A DNA stretch of 64,000 bases from NCBI GenBank assembly GCA_964478945.1, contig CAYZJV010000005.1, positions 1 to 64,000 on the forward strand, written 5' to 3'. The notes below the pieces were generated by a model. The model did not search any database and was not told the DNA's origin. It saw only the letters and a program-made list of their open reading frames with translations. Source of the DNA: CAYZJV01 sp964478945 (GTDB lineage Bacteria; Spirochaetota; Spirochaetia; Sphaerochaetales; Sphaerochaetaceae). How positions within the stretch are numbered: the stretch's first letter is position 1; each line of letters starts with the position of its first letter. Made by a program: the position numbers and the translations under genes. Shown here one piece after another: positions 1 through 7,857 of this stretch.

Positions 1-2
1 GA

Positions 3-86
3 AATATACTCGGCATCAAGGTATTGGATCACCTGATATTCTCCGATGAATCGTACAGATCGATGCTTGAGGAGAATGAGTTGTGA
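3..86 (+). CDS. radC: RadC-family (JAB domain) protein, C-terminal end only
   Basis: Only the last 27 codons are inside the window. The reading frame ends ILGIKVLDHLIFSDESYRS and then about eight residues before the TGA at 84-86. This matches the usual C-terminal end of RadC/JAB-domain proteins (LGI.VLDHLI...Y.S..E), where the Asp-His pair belongs to the metal-binding end of the fold. RadC proteins are named for DNA repair, but their biochemical role is not settled. The 5' part lies outside the window, so gene length and operon context cannot be judged. The call rests on a short but characteristic motif. Confidence 0.75.
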   Translation, partial: NILGIKVLDHLIFSDESYRSMLEENEL

Positions 87-144
87 ACAGGATTAGTAAG
101 AATGATTCCCAGAAACCAATGCGCGATTTGACGTATTTCGATCT

Positions 145-176
145 AATGTGTATGGAATTTATCAAAAATACACATT
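145..176. repeat. perfect 9-bp inverted repeat
   Basis: The arms AATGTGTAT (145-153) and ATACACATT (168-176) are exact reverse complements separated by 14 nt. The position, about 60 nt after the radC stop, would suit a transcription-stop stem for radC or a dimeric regulator site. No run of T follows, so a standard intrinsic terminator is unlikely. Confidence 0.4.
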
Positions 177-477
177 GCATGTGAGAGAGATCAATGCAGT
201 CAAACATCATAATTGACGATCGACTGATGAGTGATGTTGTACTAATCTTAGGTTTTTGAACAAAAAAAGCGGTGGGAGAAGGACTGAAACTCCTTATCAG
301 CATGAAAAGACTAACAAAGATTCGGGAACCTTGGGGTAAATTGCATTGAGAGGAAAATCTTGACGAAATGAATGGTATAGTTTCCCCGGTGCAAGCGGTG
401 GACCCAGGAAATGTCGCATCCTCCTCCGCCCCAAACGACGGGGTATCGACCCCTACGTTTCCTTCACCCACTCGGTA

Positions 478-609
478 ATGAAAGCAAGCTTTCGTTTTCT
501 GCACTTGTTCGGTAAAGTATCCAAAAATGGATCCGCTACCTTCGTTTCGGTGGGAAATGAGGACTACTGTACGATTGTTGCTGATACCTCTGTTTTTTCG
601 AATATTTAA
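478..609 (+). pseudogene. possible short gene remnant (43 codons)
   Basis: The frame opens with ATG at 478 and ends with TAA at 607-609. Its second half has ordinary protein-like composition (for example GSATFVSVGNEDYCTIVAD), but there is no ribosome-binding site and the upstream sequence in the same frame is not protein-like. I do not recognise a family. It may be the C-terminal remnant of a lost gene or simply chance; confidence is low. Confidence 0.2.
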
Positions 610-750
610 ATGGAGAGATCTCTAAACAAACCGATATTCTTGATAGGGAATTAGAGTAAAACAGAGTCGCTACCGGTGATTTGATGGATGGTAGTGTAAC
701 AGAGTTTGTGTAAATGGCCGAAACGTTTTACTGTAGGAGGTGCAGCATAT

Positions 751-1425
751 ATGGCCAGACAAGAAGCGCCGAAGAATGAGATGGTCGTGAAGCTCTTGGA
801 GTCAAGTGGGAAGTTTGGGTCAAAGATGAGAAAACGATTATCCGATATGAGTTTGGAAGAATTGTGGAGATTGTTCCCAATCTTTCTGACAAGACATCAA
901 GATCATTGGGACAGCTGGTATGAAAAAGAGGTTGAAATACTTCAAAAAGTACTGGCTGGTGAACAAGTGACACGAATAAGTCATGTGGGAAGCACGGCAA
1001 TTGCAGATATATGGGCAAAACCGATCATTGATATTCTTCTAGAAGTATCGAAGGACTCAAACCTGGATAAAGTAAAAGTTATCCTTCTTAAAAGCGGATA
1101 TACCTGCATGTCGAAAAGCGAGAAGAGGGTATCGTTCAACAAAGGTTATACAGAGAACGGATTGGAAGAACGGGTGTTTCATCTACATGCAAGATACGCT
1201 GGCGATAATGATGAACTGTATTTTAGGGACTACATGATAGAGTATCCAGCCCTCGCTAGGAAATATGAAAAACTGAAATTGTCATTGTGGAAAAGGTTCG
1301 AACATGATCGAGATGCTTACACCGAGAACAAGACTGCATTCATCTCCGATTGTACCCGACGCGCAATAGAAAAGTATGGCAATAGATATCGAGATGCAAC
1401 GGGAATCGAAAATCCTCCGGAATAG
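751..1425 (+). CDS. GrpB/UPF0157 family protein
   Basis: A 224-residue protein of the GrpB family, which has a nucleotidyltransferase-like fold of uncertain function. The diagnostic stretch is HVGSTAIADIWAKPIIDILL (an HVGSTA..G...KPIIDI-type motif), followed by an FHLHA segment and a C-terminal helical region ending near the YR/EYPALARKYEKLK sequence. An upstream in-frame start exists at 706, but GGAGG at 736-740 is placed correctly for ATG 751, so the shorter form is chosen. The N-terminal ~40 residues precede the usual start of the family domain and look like an extension. The gene stands alone, in an AT-rich stretch that may have been acquired. Confidence 0.8.
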   Translation: MARQEAPKNEMVVKLLESSGKFGSKMRKRLSDMSLEELWRLFPIFLTRHQDHWDSWYEKEVEILQKVLAGEQVTRISHVGSTAIADIWAKPIIDILLEVSKDSNLDKVKVILLKSGYTCMSKSEKRVSFNKGYTENGLEERVFHLHARYAGDNDELYFRDYMIEYPALARKYEKLKLSLWKRFEHDRDAYTENKTAFISDCTRRAIEKYGNRYRDATGIENPPE

Positions 1426-1609
1426 TGAGCACAACCGTTATTCCAGTCCAAGGTCAATCTTTGGAATTCTCCATAACCGAAATCTCAGAATTCAGCAGTT
1501 CATTCAGAATGCGCTACATATTTAACTCTCAAGTTTTTGGACAAAGGCACCTTAGACCCTTCTCCGCACAAAAAGGAACAATGGGAGACAATACACATGA
1601 AATCTTCGT
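1426..1609. other. short intergenic stretch without a gene
   Basis: Nothing convincing is seen between the GrpB-like gene and the duplicated segment that begins near 1610. Frames crossing it have no ribosome-binding site and no recognisable domain. Confidence 0.4.
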
Positions 1610-1718
1610 CCCTTGAAAAGCAGCTCCACAAGAAGTTCCACTTCCCATACTACACACACATGCCTCCCAGACATCTGGAATGCAGGTTAATGAGGAAGAC
1701 ATTCTTACCAATGTAATT
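1610..1718 (-). pseudogene. remnant of the 3' end of a second copy of the 2293-2745 membrane-protein gene
   Basis: Read on the minus strand, this segment encodes FRITLVRMSSS, closely matching the end of the downstream membrane protein (FITLVRMSHNPR). The similarity continues through about 90 nt of non-coding sequence after the stop, up to the copy at 2213-2325. The homology begins almost exactly at the stop codon of the GFA gene. So a second copy of the membrane-protein gene was apparently lost, leaving only its 3' end and trailer. The two copies are diverged, so the event is not recent. Confidence 0.55.
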
Positions 1719-2123
1719 CTAAACAGAAGGTAGCTGTGGGTAATGGGGTATCTTCTCCAAGTCATTGTCCCAAGAAGCTCTACTTTCCATAAAAATGTGT
1801 CCTTTTGGTGAAAGATTGGGATCTGAATCCAATGATCCTGCTGGAACCACCAACAAGGAACCCTCCATCTGGGATGTTGGAAGAGCAGATCCGCAATGCG
1901 GACAAAAACTCTTGGAATGGTGCGTTCCTTCAACGCTATAAGTTTTCACTTCTTCCTCGCCCGATATCCATATGATCTTTGCTGTAGAAGAAAATAAATT
2001 TGATGCATGAGCTGATCCTGTATCTTTTCTACAACGGGAACAATGGCAAAGATAAAAATCTTCAAAATCTCCCTCAATCTCATATGAAATACGCTTGCAA
2101 AGACATGATCCCGTGTGTCTCAT
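1719..2123 (-). CDS. GFA/CENP-V family zinc protein
   Basis: A 134-residue member of the glutathione-dependent formaldehyde-activating (GFA) fold family. The zinc cysteines are in the expected order: C7-x-C9 (GSCLC), C26-x-C28-x2-C31 (CHCSRC) and C74-x2-C77 (FCPHC). These proteins hold one structural and one possibly catalytic zinc, and most members have unknown substrates. A longer frame reaches 2201, but GGGAGG just upstream of ATG 2121-2123 fixes the start. The stop sits at the junction with a remnant of the neighbouring gene, so insertion or deletion happened at its 3' end. Formaldehyde activation should not be assumed from the family name. Confidence 0.85.
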   Translation of the reverse strand: MRHTGSCLCKRISYEIEGDFEDFYLCHCSRCRKDTGSAHASNLFSSTAKIIWISGEEEVKTYSVEGTHHSKSFCPHCGSALPTSQMEGSLLVVPAGSLDSDPNLSPKGHIFMESRASWDNDLEKIPHYPQLPSV

Positions 2124-2212
2124 GGCTGCCTCCCTTGTAGCCAGCCAATATACCATGGGGCACAAATGGATGCAATGAAGATAAATTGTCGTTAGAACCA
2201 TCCCCCTAAACC

Positions 2213-2325
2213 ACCCCTAGAATGCAGCTCTACGAGGAAGCCCTTTTTCCAGATTTCACACACATCTGCATTCCATGCATCTGGAATGCAGGTCAACGAG
2301 GATTATGTGACATTCTTACCAGGGT
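2213..2325. repeat. second copy of a ~105-bp diverged direct repeat
   Basis: This segment aligns with 1610-1716. Shared blocks include CATCTGGAATGCAGGT and ACATTCTTACCA, with an indel between them. It covers the last codons of the 2293-2745 gene plus its downstream trailer. The element GAATGCAG occurs three times across the two copies. Confidence 0.55.
2266..2291. repeat. 10-bp perfect hairpin just after the membrane-protein gene
   Basis: CTGCATTCCA (2266-2275) and TGGAATGCAG (2282-2291) are exact reverse complements with a 6-nt loop, directly after the stop codon of the minus-strand gene ending at 2293. The place is right for a transcription-stop or mRNA-end hairpin. There is no T tract directly after the stem on the minus strand. 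Confidence 0.5.
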
Positions 2326-2745
2326 GATAAATAAGGCGATGAAGAACACGATCACAAAGCTGACGATCATGATCGCAAGAGTCCGCGAATAACCGTGGGG
2401 AGTGATCTGTCCTTGTTCGTCCATCCGCTTGATCCCCGGATACAATCGGGAAAAGAAGGTCAGAATGGAAAAGATCAGGGCGATGATACTGAACACCTTC
2501 GTAGCGGCATTTCCTGTGATGATGATGCCAATGAGCAGTACGATGAAGATCAACTTGGTTCCCGCAACCCAGTTGACGAGGTACATGACCAGGGCATGGA
2601 CCTCAGGATCCGATTTGGACTTCTCATAGGCATTGAAGAAGCCCACACTATTGCCTCTTTTGGATCCAGGTGCCAGATACAGCACAAGGACATTCAACAA
2701 TTCCAAGATTCCGAACAGCATCAAGGCGATCGATATGGCATCCAC
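2293..2745 (-). CDS. membrane protein of unknown function, four TM segments
   Basis: A 150-residue protein with about four hydrophobic segments: near the N-terminus, around residues 55-75, 85-100 and the last 25 residues before the tail ending ITLVRMSHNPR. No family is recognised. A GTG start at 2743-2745 is preferred because GAGGAGG lies 5 nt upstream; the ATG seven codons earlier has no ribosome-binding site. The 3' end and trailer are duplicated upstream of the GFA gene. No functional clue comes from its neighbours. Confidence 0.65.
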   Translation of the reverse strand: MDAISIALMLFGILELLNVLVLYLAPGSKRGNSVGFFNAYEKSKSDPEVHALVMYLVNWVAGTKLIFIVLLIGIIITGNAATKVFSIIALIFSILTFFSRLYPGIKRMDEQGQITPHGYSRTLAIMIVSFVIVFFIALFITLVRMSHNPR

Positions 2746-2940
2746 GATGTCCTCCTCGTTTCCCATTACGTGTGATTTTACGGTGGACGCTTCAGGTACA
2801 CAAGAAGAAAATGCAGGGTCCTTTTCGTAACTCTTGTATCAAATCGATATCTATATGAATCAATATTGGTGCCAAATTTGTGACCGAATCCAAAATCCAT
2901 GATATAACTTATACAAAGAAAAGGAACACGGTGCACCGGA

Positions 2941-3381
2941 ATGGAACACACGATACAGAGCAAGGAACATCTGAAGGAGTTGTGGACAAACATCTACAAT
3001 ACCGAAGGTAAACCCGATTGGTCCCACATTCTTCCCTATTATGATGATGACATATACTTTTGCGACAGCGTCCAAAAGATTCATGGTATCGATGAATTCA
3101 AAGCAATGACGGAACGTCTGATCGCACGTTCGAATGACCTGAAGATGGATGTGAAACATACCGCCAGAGACGGCAACATCATATTCCTGGAATGGGAAAT
3201 GAGACTTAGTTTCAAGAAGTACCCAAACTCTTCCGTCTACGGTTCAAGCAGAGTCACTTTGAACGATGATGGGAAAATCATAGAGCAAAGGGATTACTAC
3301 GATTTGTGGGGAGATATCTTCGACAATATTCCCAGGTTCGGAAAGGCGTATCGCAAGTTCATGCATAAGAAATTCGGTTGA
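2941..3381 (+). CDS. SnoaL-like / NTF2-fold protein
   Basis: A 146-residue protein of the SnoaL/NTF2-like fold (small alpha+beta barrel). It shows the typical pattern of a helical start, a W..YY.DD...F.D.....G.D....M motif around residues 25-60, and a strand-rich second half with FLEWEM and a tail ending in basic residues. Members are isomerases, hydrolases or binding proteins, and the substrate cannot be read from the sequence. The stop is 4 nt before the SDR frame, so the two are probably co-transcribed with the CrtI-type oxidoreductase, forming a small redox cluster. Confidence 0.7.
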   Translation: MEHTIQSKEHLKELWTNIYNTEGKPDWSHILPYYDDDIYFCDSVQKIHGIDEFKAMTERLIARSNDLKMDVKHTARDGNIIFLEWEMRLSFKKYPNSSVYGSSRVTLNDDGKIIEQRDYYDLWGDIFDNIPRFGKAYRKFMHKKFG

Positions 3382-3394
3382 GAGGATGTTGAAG

Positions 3395-4357
3395 ATGAAT
3401 CCATATCTGAAAGAGTACAAGTGGTCGAATATCATCGCTATGATCAAGAACAACAGAGCCACGCCGAAAGAGGAGCTTCGTGATTTCCATGGTCGTCTGG
3501 TGGTGATCACTGGCGCCACCAGTGGGATTGGACATGAGACCGCACGGCTGTACGCCTCCCATGGAGCCGAATTGTTGGTAATCAATCGAAACAAGGAAAA
3601 ATCGGAACTGTTGAAACAGGAAATCCAACGTGATTACCACGTTCCATGCAGCTACCATATCGCCGACTTTTCCCATATCGATCAGATTCATGCGGCAGCC
3701 GACATGCTGGCCGATATCGATCGTGATATCGCGGTGCTCATCCACAACGCCGGTGTCTACAACACCAAAAGACGATTCACCGATGATGATATCGAAGAAG
3801 TGTTCCAGGTGAATTATCTGGCATCCTTCATCATCAATCAGCGGGTGAAGGAGAAGTTGAAGCAACAGGCACAAGCTCGTATCATCTATGTGAATTCCGA
3901 AGGACATCGTTTTGCGATCGCAGGATTGAAACTGGATGATCTGCGATGGGAACGACAGCATTATACGGGATTGAAGGGCTATGGATCGGCGAAGACGGCA
4001 CAATTGCTCTCAATGTTCCAGTTCTCCCGCTATTTTCAGCAGAGCGGAGTAACGATCAATGCCATGCATCCAGGAGATGTGAAGACGAATATGGGGGAGA
4101 ACAACGGTAAGATCTACAAGTTCTTCAAACATCTTTTGATCAATCCCTCCGCCAGAAGTCCACAACTTTCGGCACAAGCGCTCTACTATCTTGGAGTATC
4201 GGAAGAACTTGAGGGAGTGAGTGGGAAATTCTTCAATTTCACCACCGAAGAAATTCCTGCTCCCCATGCACTCGATCCCATAGTCGCCGAAAGGCTCTGG
4301 CAAAAAAGTCTCGAAATGGGAGGACTTCAATGGATGCAACACACCATGAGATGCTGA
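3395..4357 (+). CDS. short-chain dehydrogenase/reductase (SDR)
   Basis: A 320-residue SDR, longer than the classical ~250 and close to the retinol-dehydrogenase-like group. The cofactor motif TGATSGIG lies about 45 residues in, NNAG is represented by HNAGVYN, and the catalytic Ser (YVNSEGH) and Tyr-x3-Lys (YGSAK) are present. The frame allows ATG 3386 or ATG 3395; GAGG at 3382-3385 is too close to the first and well spaced for the second. It oxidises or reduces an alcohol/ketone with NAD(P), substrate unknown. The end overlaps the next oxidoreductase by 28 nt, suggesting linked translation and consecutive steps on a lipid or isoprenoid. Confidence 0.8.
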   Translation: MNPYLKEYKWSNIIAMIKNNRATPKEELRDFHGRLVVITGATSGIGHETARLYASHGAELLVINRNKEKSELLKQEIQRDYHVPCSYHIADFSHIDQIHAAADMLADIDRDIAVLIHNAGVYNTKRRFTDDDIEEVFQVNYLASFIINQRVKEKLKQQAQARIIYVNSEGHRFAIAGLKLDDLRWERQHYTGLKGYGSAKTAQLLSMFQFSRYFQQSGVTINAMHPGDVKTNMGENNGKIYKFFKHLLINPSARSPQLSAQALYYLGVSEELEGVSGKFFNFTTEEIPAPHALDPIVAERLWQKSLEMGGLQWMQHTMRC

Positions 4358-5928
4358 TAGTAGGCGCAGGTTTGTCGGGCCTGTCCGCGGCGGCATATCT
4401 TTCCAAGGCGGGATATTCTGTACAAGTACTGGAAAAGAACTCCGACTGCGGAGGATTGCTGAATTCCTTCACCCGAGATGGGTTTGTGTTTGACGCCGGT
4501 GCCCGATCGATTGAGAATTCAGGCATCATCAGACCCATGCTCAGGGATCTTGGTATAGAGATGGAACTGCTCGACAGTCCCGTTTCGATTGGTGTCGAAT
4601 CAGAAATCGTCGACATGGAATCCAAACAGAGCATCACACGGTATCGACAAGTGTTGGAAACCCTCTATCCCGAATCGGTGGACGATGTGCGCAAGATCTT
4701 CAAAGTGATCGACAAAGTCTACAAGGAGATGGAGGTCATCTATGGATTCGAAAACCCCGTATTCAAGAACTACCGGCAGGACCGAAGATATCTCTTCACG
4801 GAACTCCTTCCTTGGATGGGAAGATTCCTACTTGCCGTATCACGTATGGAAAGGATGCAGCAACCGGTCGAAGGCTATCTCTCCAAGCTTTCCTCGAACC
4901 GGTCTCTGATGGACATCATCGACCAGCACTTCTTCAAGCGTACTCCCACATTCTTTGCATTGGGCTACTTCTACGTCTACCTCGACTACCTCTACCCCAA
5001 GGGAGGGACGGGAAAACTCCCTGGTCAGATGGCCAGGAAGGTGATTGAACAGGGAGGAGAAATTCAAGTCGATACGGAAGTAGTGGCAATTCACCCGGCC
5101 AAGAAGATGGTACTTGACAGCAAAGGCAACTCCCACACCTATGACAAGCTGTTGTGGTGTGCCGATCTCAAATCATTGTATCGGAAGCTCGACACCACTG
5201 GGTTGGACTCGGATTCGATTCCAGCGATCGAGTCCAGTGCCAAGAAGACCCTCACCGCTAGAGGCGGCGATTCGGTGTTTTCCCTCTTTCTTGGAGTCGA
5301 TGCCCCACCACAGGCCTTCGCCGACATCACCAATGGACACTTGTTCTATACTCCATCGAGACAGGGTCTCGGTGAAACCCACTTGTCGGAACTTCGAACA
5401 CTGTTGGACAAAGGAGAAAAGGCAAGCAAGGCGGAGATTTTTGCATGGGTGACCAAGTATTGTGAGTTGACCACCTATGAAATATCGATCCCATCGCTAC
5501 GTGATGCAAGTCTGTCACCAGAAGGCAAGACCGGTGTGGTGGTGAGCTTTCTCCTGGAATACGATCTCGTGAAACTGGTTGAAAAGGTACACTGGTATGG
5601 CGAATTCAAACTGCATATCGAACAACAGATGATTGAAACCTTGAATCGGACGATCTTCAAAGGACTCTTGGACAAGATCGATCTCCAGTTCTCATCTTCT
5701 CCATTGGGCATCGAGCGAAGATTCAACAGCAGCGAGGGAGGAATCACCGGATGGACATTCGAATCACCCTCCCCTGCCATCAACAAATTGTTGAAGATCA
5801 CCAAAGCAGTCCATACTCCCATACCCGATGTGTACCAGTGTGGACAATGGGCCTATAGTCCCGCAGGTATACCTACCGCGATACTTACGGGATGGTATGC
5901 TGCCGATGCCATTTGCTCGGGAAAATAA
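4330..5928 (+). CDS. FAD-dependent CrtI/retinol-saturase-type oxidoreductase
   Basis: A 532-residue flavoprotein of the phytoene desaturase / all-trans-retinol saturase superfamily. The N-terminal FAD motif is VGAGLSGLSAAAYLSKAGY, followed by an acidic ribose-binding strand end (LEKN), and the C-terminal FAD motif region includes PDVYQCGQWAYSPAGIP. Length is normal for the family. GGGAGG in the SDR gene positions the ATG at 4330, giving a 28-nt overlap. No other carotenoid gene is visible, so the substrate could be a polyprenoid, a quinone or a fatty-acid-like compound. The overlap with the SDR argues for a shared pathway. Confidence 0.8.
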   Translation: MDATHHEMLIVGAGLSGLSAAAYLSKAGYSVQVLEKNSDCGGLLNSFTRDGFVFDAGARSIENSGIIRPMLRDLGIEMELLDSPVSIGVESEIVDMESKQSITRYRQVLETLYPESVDDVRKIFKVIDKVYKEMEVIYGFENPVFKNYRQDRRYLFTELLPWMGRFLLAVSRMERMQQPVEGYLSKLSSNRSLMDIIDQHFFKRTPTFFALGYFYVYLDYLYPKGGTGKLPGQMARKVIEQGGEIQVDTEVVAIHPAKKMVLDSKGNSHTYDKLLWCADLKSLYRKLDTTGLDSDSIPAIESSAKKTLTARGGDSVFSLFLGVDAPPQAFADITNGHLFYTPSRQGLGETHLSELRTLLDKGEKASKAEIFAWVTKYCELTTYEISIPSLRDASLSPEGKTGVVVSFLLEYDLVKLVEKVHWYGEFKLHIEQQMIETLNRTIFKGLLDKIDLQFSSSPLGIERRFNSSEGGITGWTFESPSPAINKLLKITKAVHTPIPDVYQCGQWAYSPAGIPTAILTGWYAADAICSGK

Positions 5929-5968
5929 GCGAGACAAGGCCTTCCGATCATTTTTCGGGAAGAGGTGG

Positions 5969-7153
5969 TCATGCGAAAAGACCGAACAGGAACCCAGCCA
6001 AAGTGGAGAAAGCGACCACCAACGCCACATACACGATAGTCTTCTTCATTCCCAATTCCCCTCCGATGACCAACATCGAGGGTAGGGAGAGACTGGGGCC
6101 GGCAAGCAACAACGCCAGTGCCGGACCTTGCCCCATTCCTGCTCCGAGCAATCCCTGTACAATGGGAATCTCTGTGAGGGTAGCGAAGTACATGAAGGCT
6201 CCGGAAATGGCAGCAAAGAAATTGGCGAACAATGAATTGCCTCCCACGAGGGAAGCTACCCATTGAGAGGGGATCAGGGCTTCATGGCCAGGTCTTCCCA
6301 ACAGGAATCCGGCTACCAGCACACCTCCGAACAGAAGAGGGAGAATCTGTAGTGCGAAATCGCGTGTTGCACCACCCCATTCGACCAATTCTTCCTTGGA
6401 GAACCAACGTACCAGAGAATAGACGAGCAGAAGGACAAAGGCTCCGGTAATCCAATATTTAGCCCGGAAGATAACATCCCAACCAGAGCTGGCGCCACTT
6501 GAGGGTGCCCAGTTGAGGAATACCAGGATTCCAATCATGGAAGCCATGAACAGCACCATTTGTCCCAAGGAGCGGGCATCTGGTCCACCCATCTTCTGAA
6601 ACAGACGCTCGTCGGCAAGCCGCTTCTCATCCTCCTTACGAAACAGAAGCTGCATGATCAGACCGATAATGAAGGCGAACACGACCGATGCCACCATGCG
6701 GGTCATCCCGAGTTTCCACCCGAACACCTTGTAGGAAAGCACGATCGCCAAGATATTGATCGCAGGACCCGAGTAGAGGAACGAGAGCGCGGGTCCGAGT
6801 CCCGCACCCTTCTTGTAGATACCCTTGAACAGAGGCAGCACCGTGCAGGAACAAACGGCCAGAATCGCACCCGATACGGATGCGACCGAGTAGGCCACCA
6901 ACTTATTGGCTTTCGGTCCCAAATATTTCATCACCGCCTGTTGATTGAGGAAGACCACGATTGCTCCTGCGATGAACATGGCGGGAACCACGCAGAGCAA
7001 CACATGCTCATGCGCGTAGTCGGCGAGCATCAGGAAGGCTTCCTGGATAGCGCCAGCTATGCGGGGATGTGTAAAGGGGGTAAGGAATACGGCAAGAAAA
7101 ACCCCCGCGAGGACCAGTAGTTTCTTGTTTGGAGAATATTCTTTGCTTGCCAT
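5969..7153 (-). CDS. ArsP/DUF318-type permease
   Basis: A 394-residue integral membrane protein of the ArsP_1 (formerly DUF318/UPF0718) family with about eight to ten hydrophobic segments. It has the family's duplicated layout and a Cys motif in a membrane segment (AVCSCTVLPLF), followed by a GPA.N sequence (YSGPAINIL) and a similar LLAGPSLSLPS in the second half. Well-studied ArsP proteins export trivalent organoarsenicals. The place at the end of a probable arsR-controlled operon, one base after the DGC gene, and the arsM gene across the divergent promoter, fit export of methylated arsenic. Other relatives have unknown substrates. Confidence 0.8.
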   Translation of the reverse strand: MASKEYSPNKKLLVLAGVFLAVFLTPFTHPRIAGAIQEAFLMLADYAHEHVLLCVVPAMFIAGAIVVFLNQQAVMKYLGPKANKLVAYSVASVSGAILAVCSCTVLPLFKGIYKKGAGLGPALSFLYSGPAINILAIVLSYKVFGWKLGMTRMVASVVFAFIIGLIMQLLFRKEDEKRLADERLFQKMGGPDARSLGQMVLFMASMIGILVFLNWAPSSGASSGWDVIFRAKYWITGAFVLLLVYSLVRWFSKEELVEWGGATRDFALQILPLLFGGVLVAGFLLGRPGHEALIPSQWVASLVGGNSLFANFFAAISGAFMYFATLTEIPIVQGLLGAGMGQGPALALLLAGPSLSLPSMLVIGGELGMKKTIVYVALVVAFSTLAGFLFGLFA

Positions 7154-7154
7154 G

Positions 7155-7526
7155 TCACATCAGCCTTTCGATTTGCAGGGCGATCGTATCGATCACTTCT
7201 TTGGTAATGGGAGTCTTACCCTTCACCACTCCAAAATCGGTGGTAATGTAATGTTCGAAGGGCAGCCCCTTTTCCTTGAAGATTTTGGCGCCACAGGCGA
7301 CCTTGCATCCATCGATCACCACATTTTTATCGGCGCCTCTGGCCGAGGCGAGGAAACCCGATAGATCGGCTCCCACCGCGGCAAGGCAAGTCATTGCCCC
7401 CTTCTCGTTCGCAGAGAGGGTACGGGCGACCTGATCGGCAAGCAAGCCGGTGTTCGCCGCTCCAGAACATGCGTAGATTAGGTTGACTTTGTCATCACCA
7501 CCACAAGAGCATACGCATCCCATCAT
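7155..7526 (-). CDS. DGC-domain putative zinc-binding protein
   Basis: A 123-residue protein of the DGC family, named for the Asp-Gly-Cys motif that is present as D72-G73-C74, with C78 following (IDGCKVACG). The N-terminus is rich in cysteine (C4, C6, C8, C20) and C47 lies mid-protein, giving several soft-metal ligands. Its biochemical role is not established, but such genes often occur with arsenic or thiol-redox genes. The ATG at 7524-7526 overlaps the stop of the thioredoxin-like gene by an ATGA, so translation is coupled. A role in metalloid or thiol handling is inferred from context. Confidence 0.8.
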   Translation of the reverse strand: MMGCVCSCGGDDKVNLIYACSGAANTGLLADQVARTLSANEKGAMTCLAAVGADLSGFLASARGADKNVVIDGCKVACGAKIFKEKGLPFEHYITTDFGVVKGKTPITKEVIDTIALQIERLM

Positions 7527-7762
7527 TGGTATTCCTTTACGAACGATAGTATTTGATCTTTGTTCAAGACCTTACCTGCACTGACCACCTCACCGTCTAT
7601 CGCCAAGGCGGGAGTGATCATAACACCCATGTCCATGATCGCATCGATGTCGGTCACCTTTTCGATGGTAGCTTCGATACCACCGTTTTCGATGGCCTGT
7701 CGTGTGTTGGCTTCAAGTGTCTTGCATTTGGGACAACCCGAGCCGAGTATCTGGATTACCAT
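7523..7762 (-). CDS. small thioredoxin-like redox-active disulfide protein
   Basis: A 79-residue thioredoxin-fold protein with the active-site motif C10-P-K-C13 near the N-terminus and the cis-proline segment MITPALAIDGE. This matches the 'redox-active disulfide protein 2' family rather than full-length thioredoxin. The frame can be extended upstream to 7984 across the arsR gene, but AAGGAG ahead of ATG 7760-7762 fixes the start. It is the first gene of the leftward ars half and is followed by the DGC gene with ATGA overlap. It may recycle ArsC or the other Cys-rich proteins here; that is inference. Confidence 0.85.
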   Translation of the reverse strand: MVIQILGSGCPKCKTLEANTRQAIENGGIEATIEKVTDIDAIMDMGVMITPALAIDGEVVSAGKVLNKDQILSFVKEYQ

Positions 7763-7777
7763 GTTGCATCTCCTTAT

Positions 7778-7795
7778 GTTTCCAATATTGGAAAC
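7778..7795. promoter_or_regulatory. perfect 18-bp palindrome, ArsR operator candidate 1
   Basis: GTTTCCAATATTGGAAAC is its own reverse complement. It overlaps the -10 region (7785-7790) of the leftward promoter and lies 16 nt before the leftward gene. ArsR-type repressors bind such palindromes, so repression of the redox-DGC-permease operon is expected. Confidence 0.75.
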
Positions 7796-7813
7796 TTTTA
7801 ATGATGATGTCAA
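7785..7813 (-). promoter_or_regulatory. leftward ars promoter
   Basis: On the minus strand TTGACA (7808-7813) is followed after 17 nt by CAATAT (7785-7790). The -35 is a perfect sigma70-type box; the -10 is weak and lies inside the palindrome. Confidence 0.55.
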
Positions 7814-7822
7814 CGGATTTGA

Positions 7823-7851
7823 TTGACAAAGTTTCCAAAAGTTGCAACATT
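7823..7851 (+). promoter_or_regulatory. rightward ars promoter
   Basis: TTGACA (7823-7828) is followed after 17 nt by AACATT (7846-7851), a weak -10. The predicted start point falls at or very near the ATG of arsR (7858), which has no ribosome-binding site, so the message may be leaderless. Confidence 0.45.
7831..7848. promoter_or_regulatory. imperfect second ArsR operator candidate
   Basis: GTTTCCAAAAGTTGCAAC matches the perfect palindrome at 7778-7795 at 14 of 18 positions and has the same length and half-site. It lies between the -35 and -10 boxes of the rightward promoter, so each divergent promoter appears to have its own operator. Confidence 0.6.
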
Positions 7852-7857
7852 GATCCC

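Larger units (their letters stand above)
87..750. other. gene-poor AT-rich stretch
   Basis: No convincing gene is seen between the radC tail and the GrpB-like gene. The long minus-strand reading frame here has no recognisable domain and no ribosome-binding site. The stretch is visibly richer in A+T than the rest of the window. It holds an inverted repeat (145-176) and a short plus-strand frame (478-609) that may be a gene remnant. It could be a decayed or recently rearranged segment next to radC. Confidence 0.5.

Noticed and set aside
16..504. 162-residue minus-strand frame
   Set aside because: No domain, no ribosome-binding site, unusual composition; it crosses the radC tail on the other strand.
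1425..1616. Small plus-strand frame after the GrpB-like gene
   Set aside because: Starts inside the stop of that gene without a ribosome-binding site; the composition is not protein-like.
6560..7120. 186-residue plus-strand frame opposite the permease
   Set aside because: It is the opposite strand of a clear membrane-protein gene and has no domain or ribosome-binding site.
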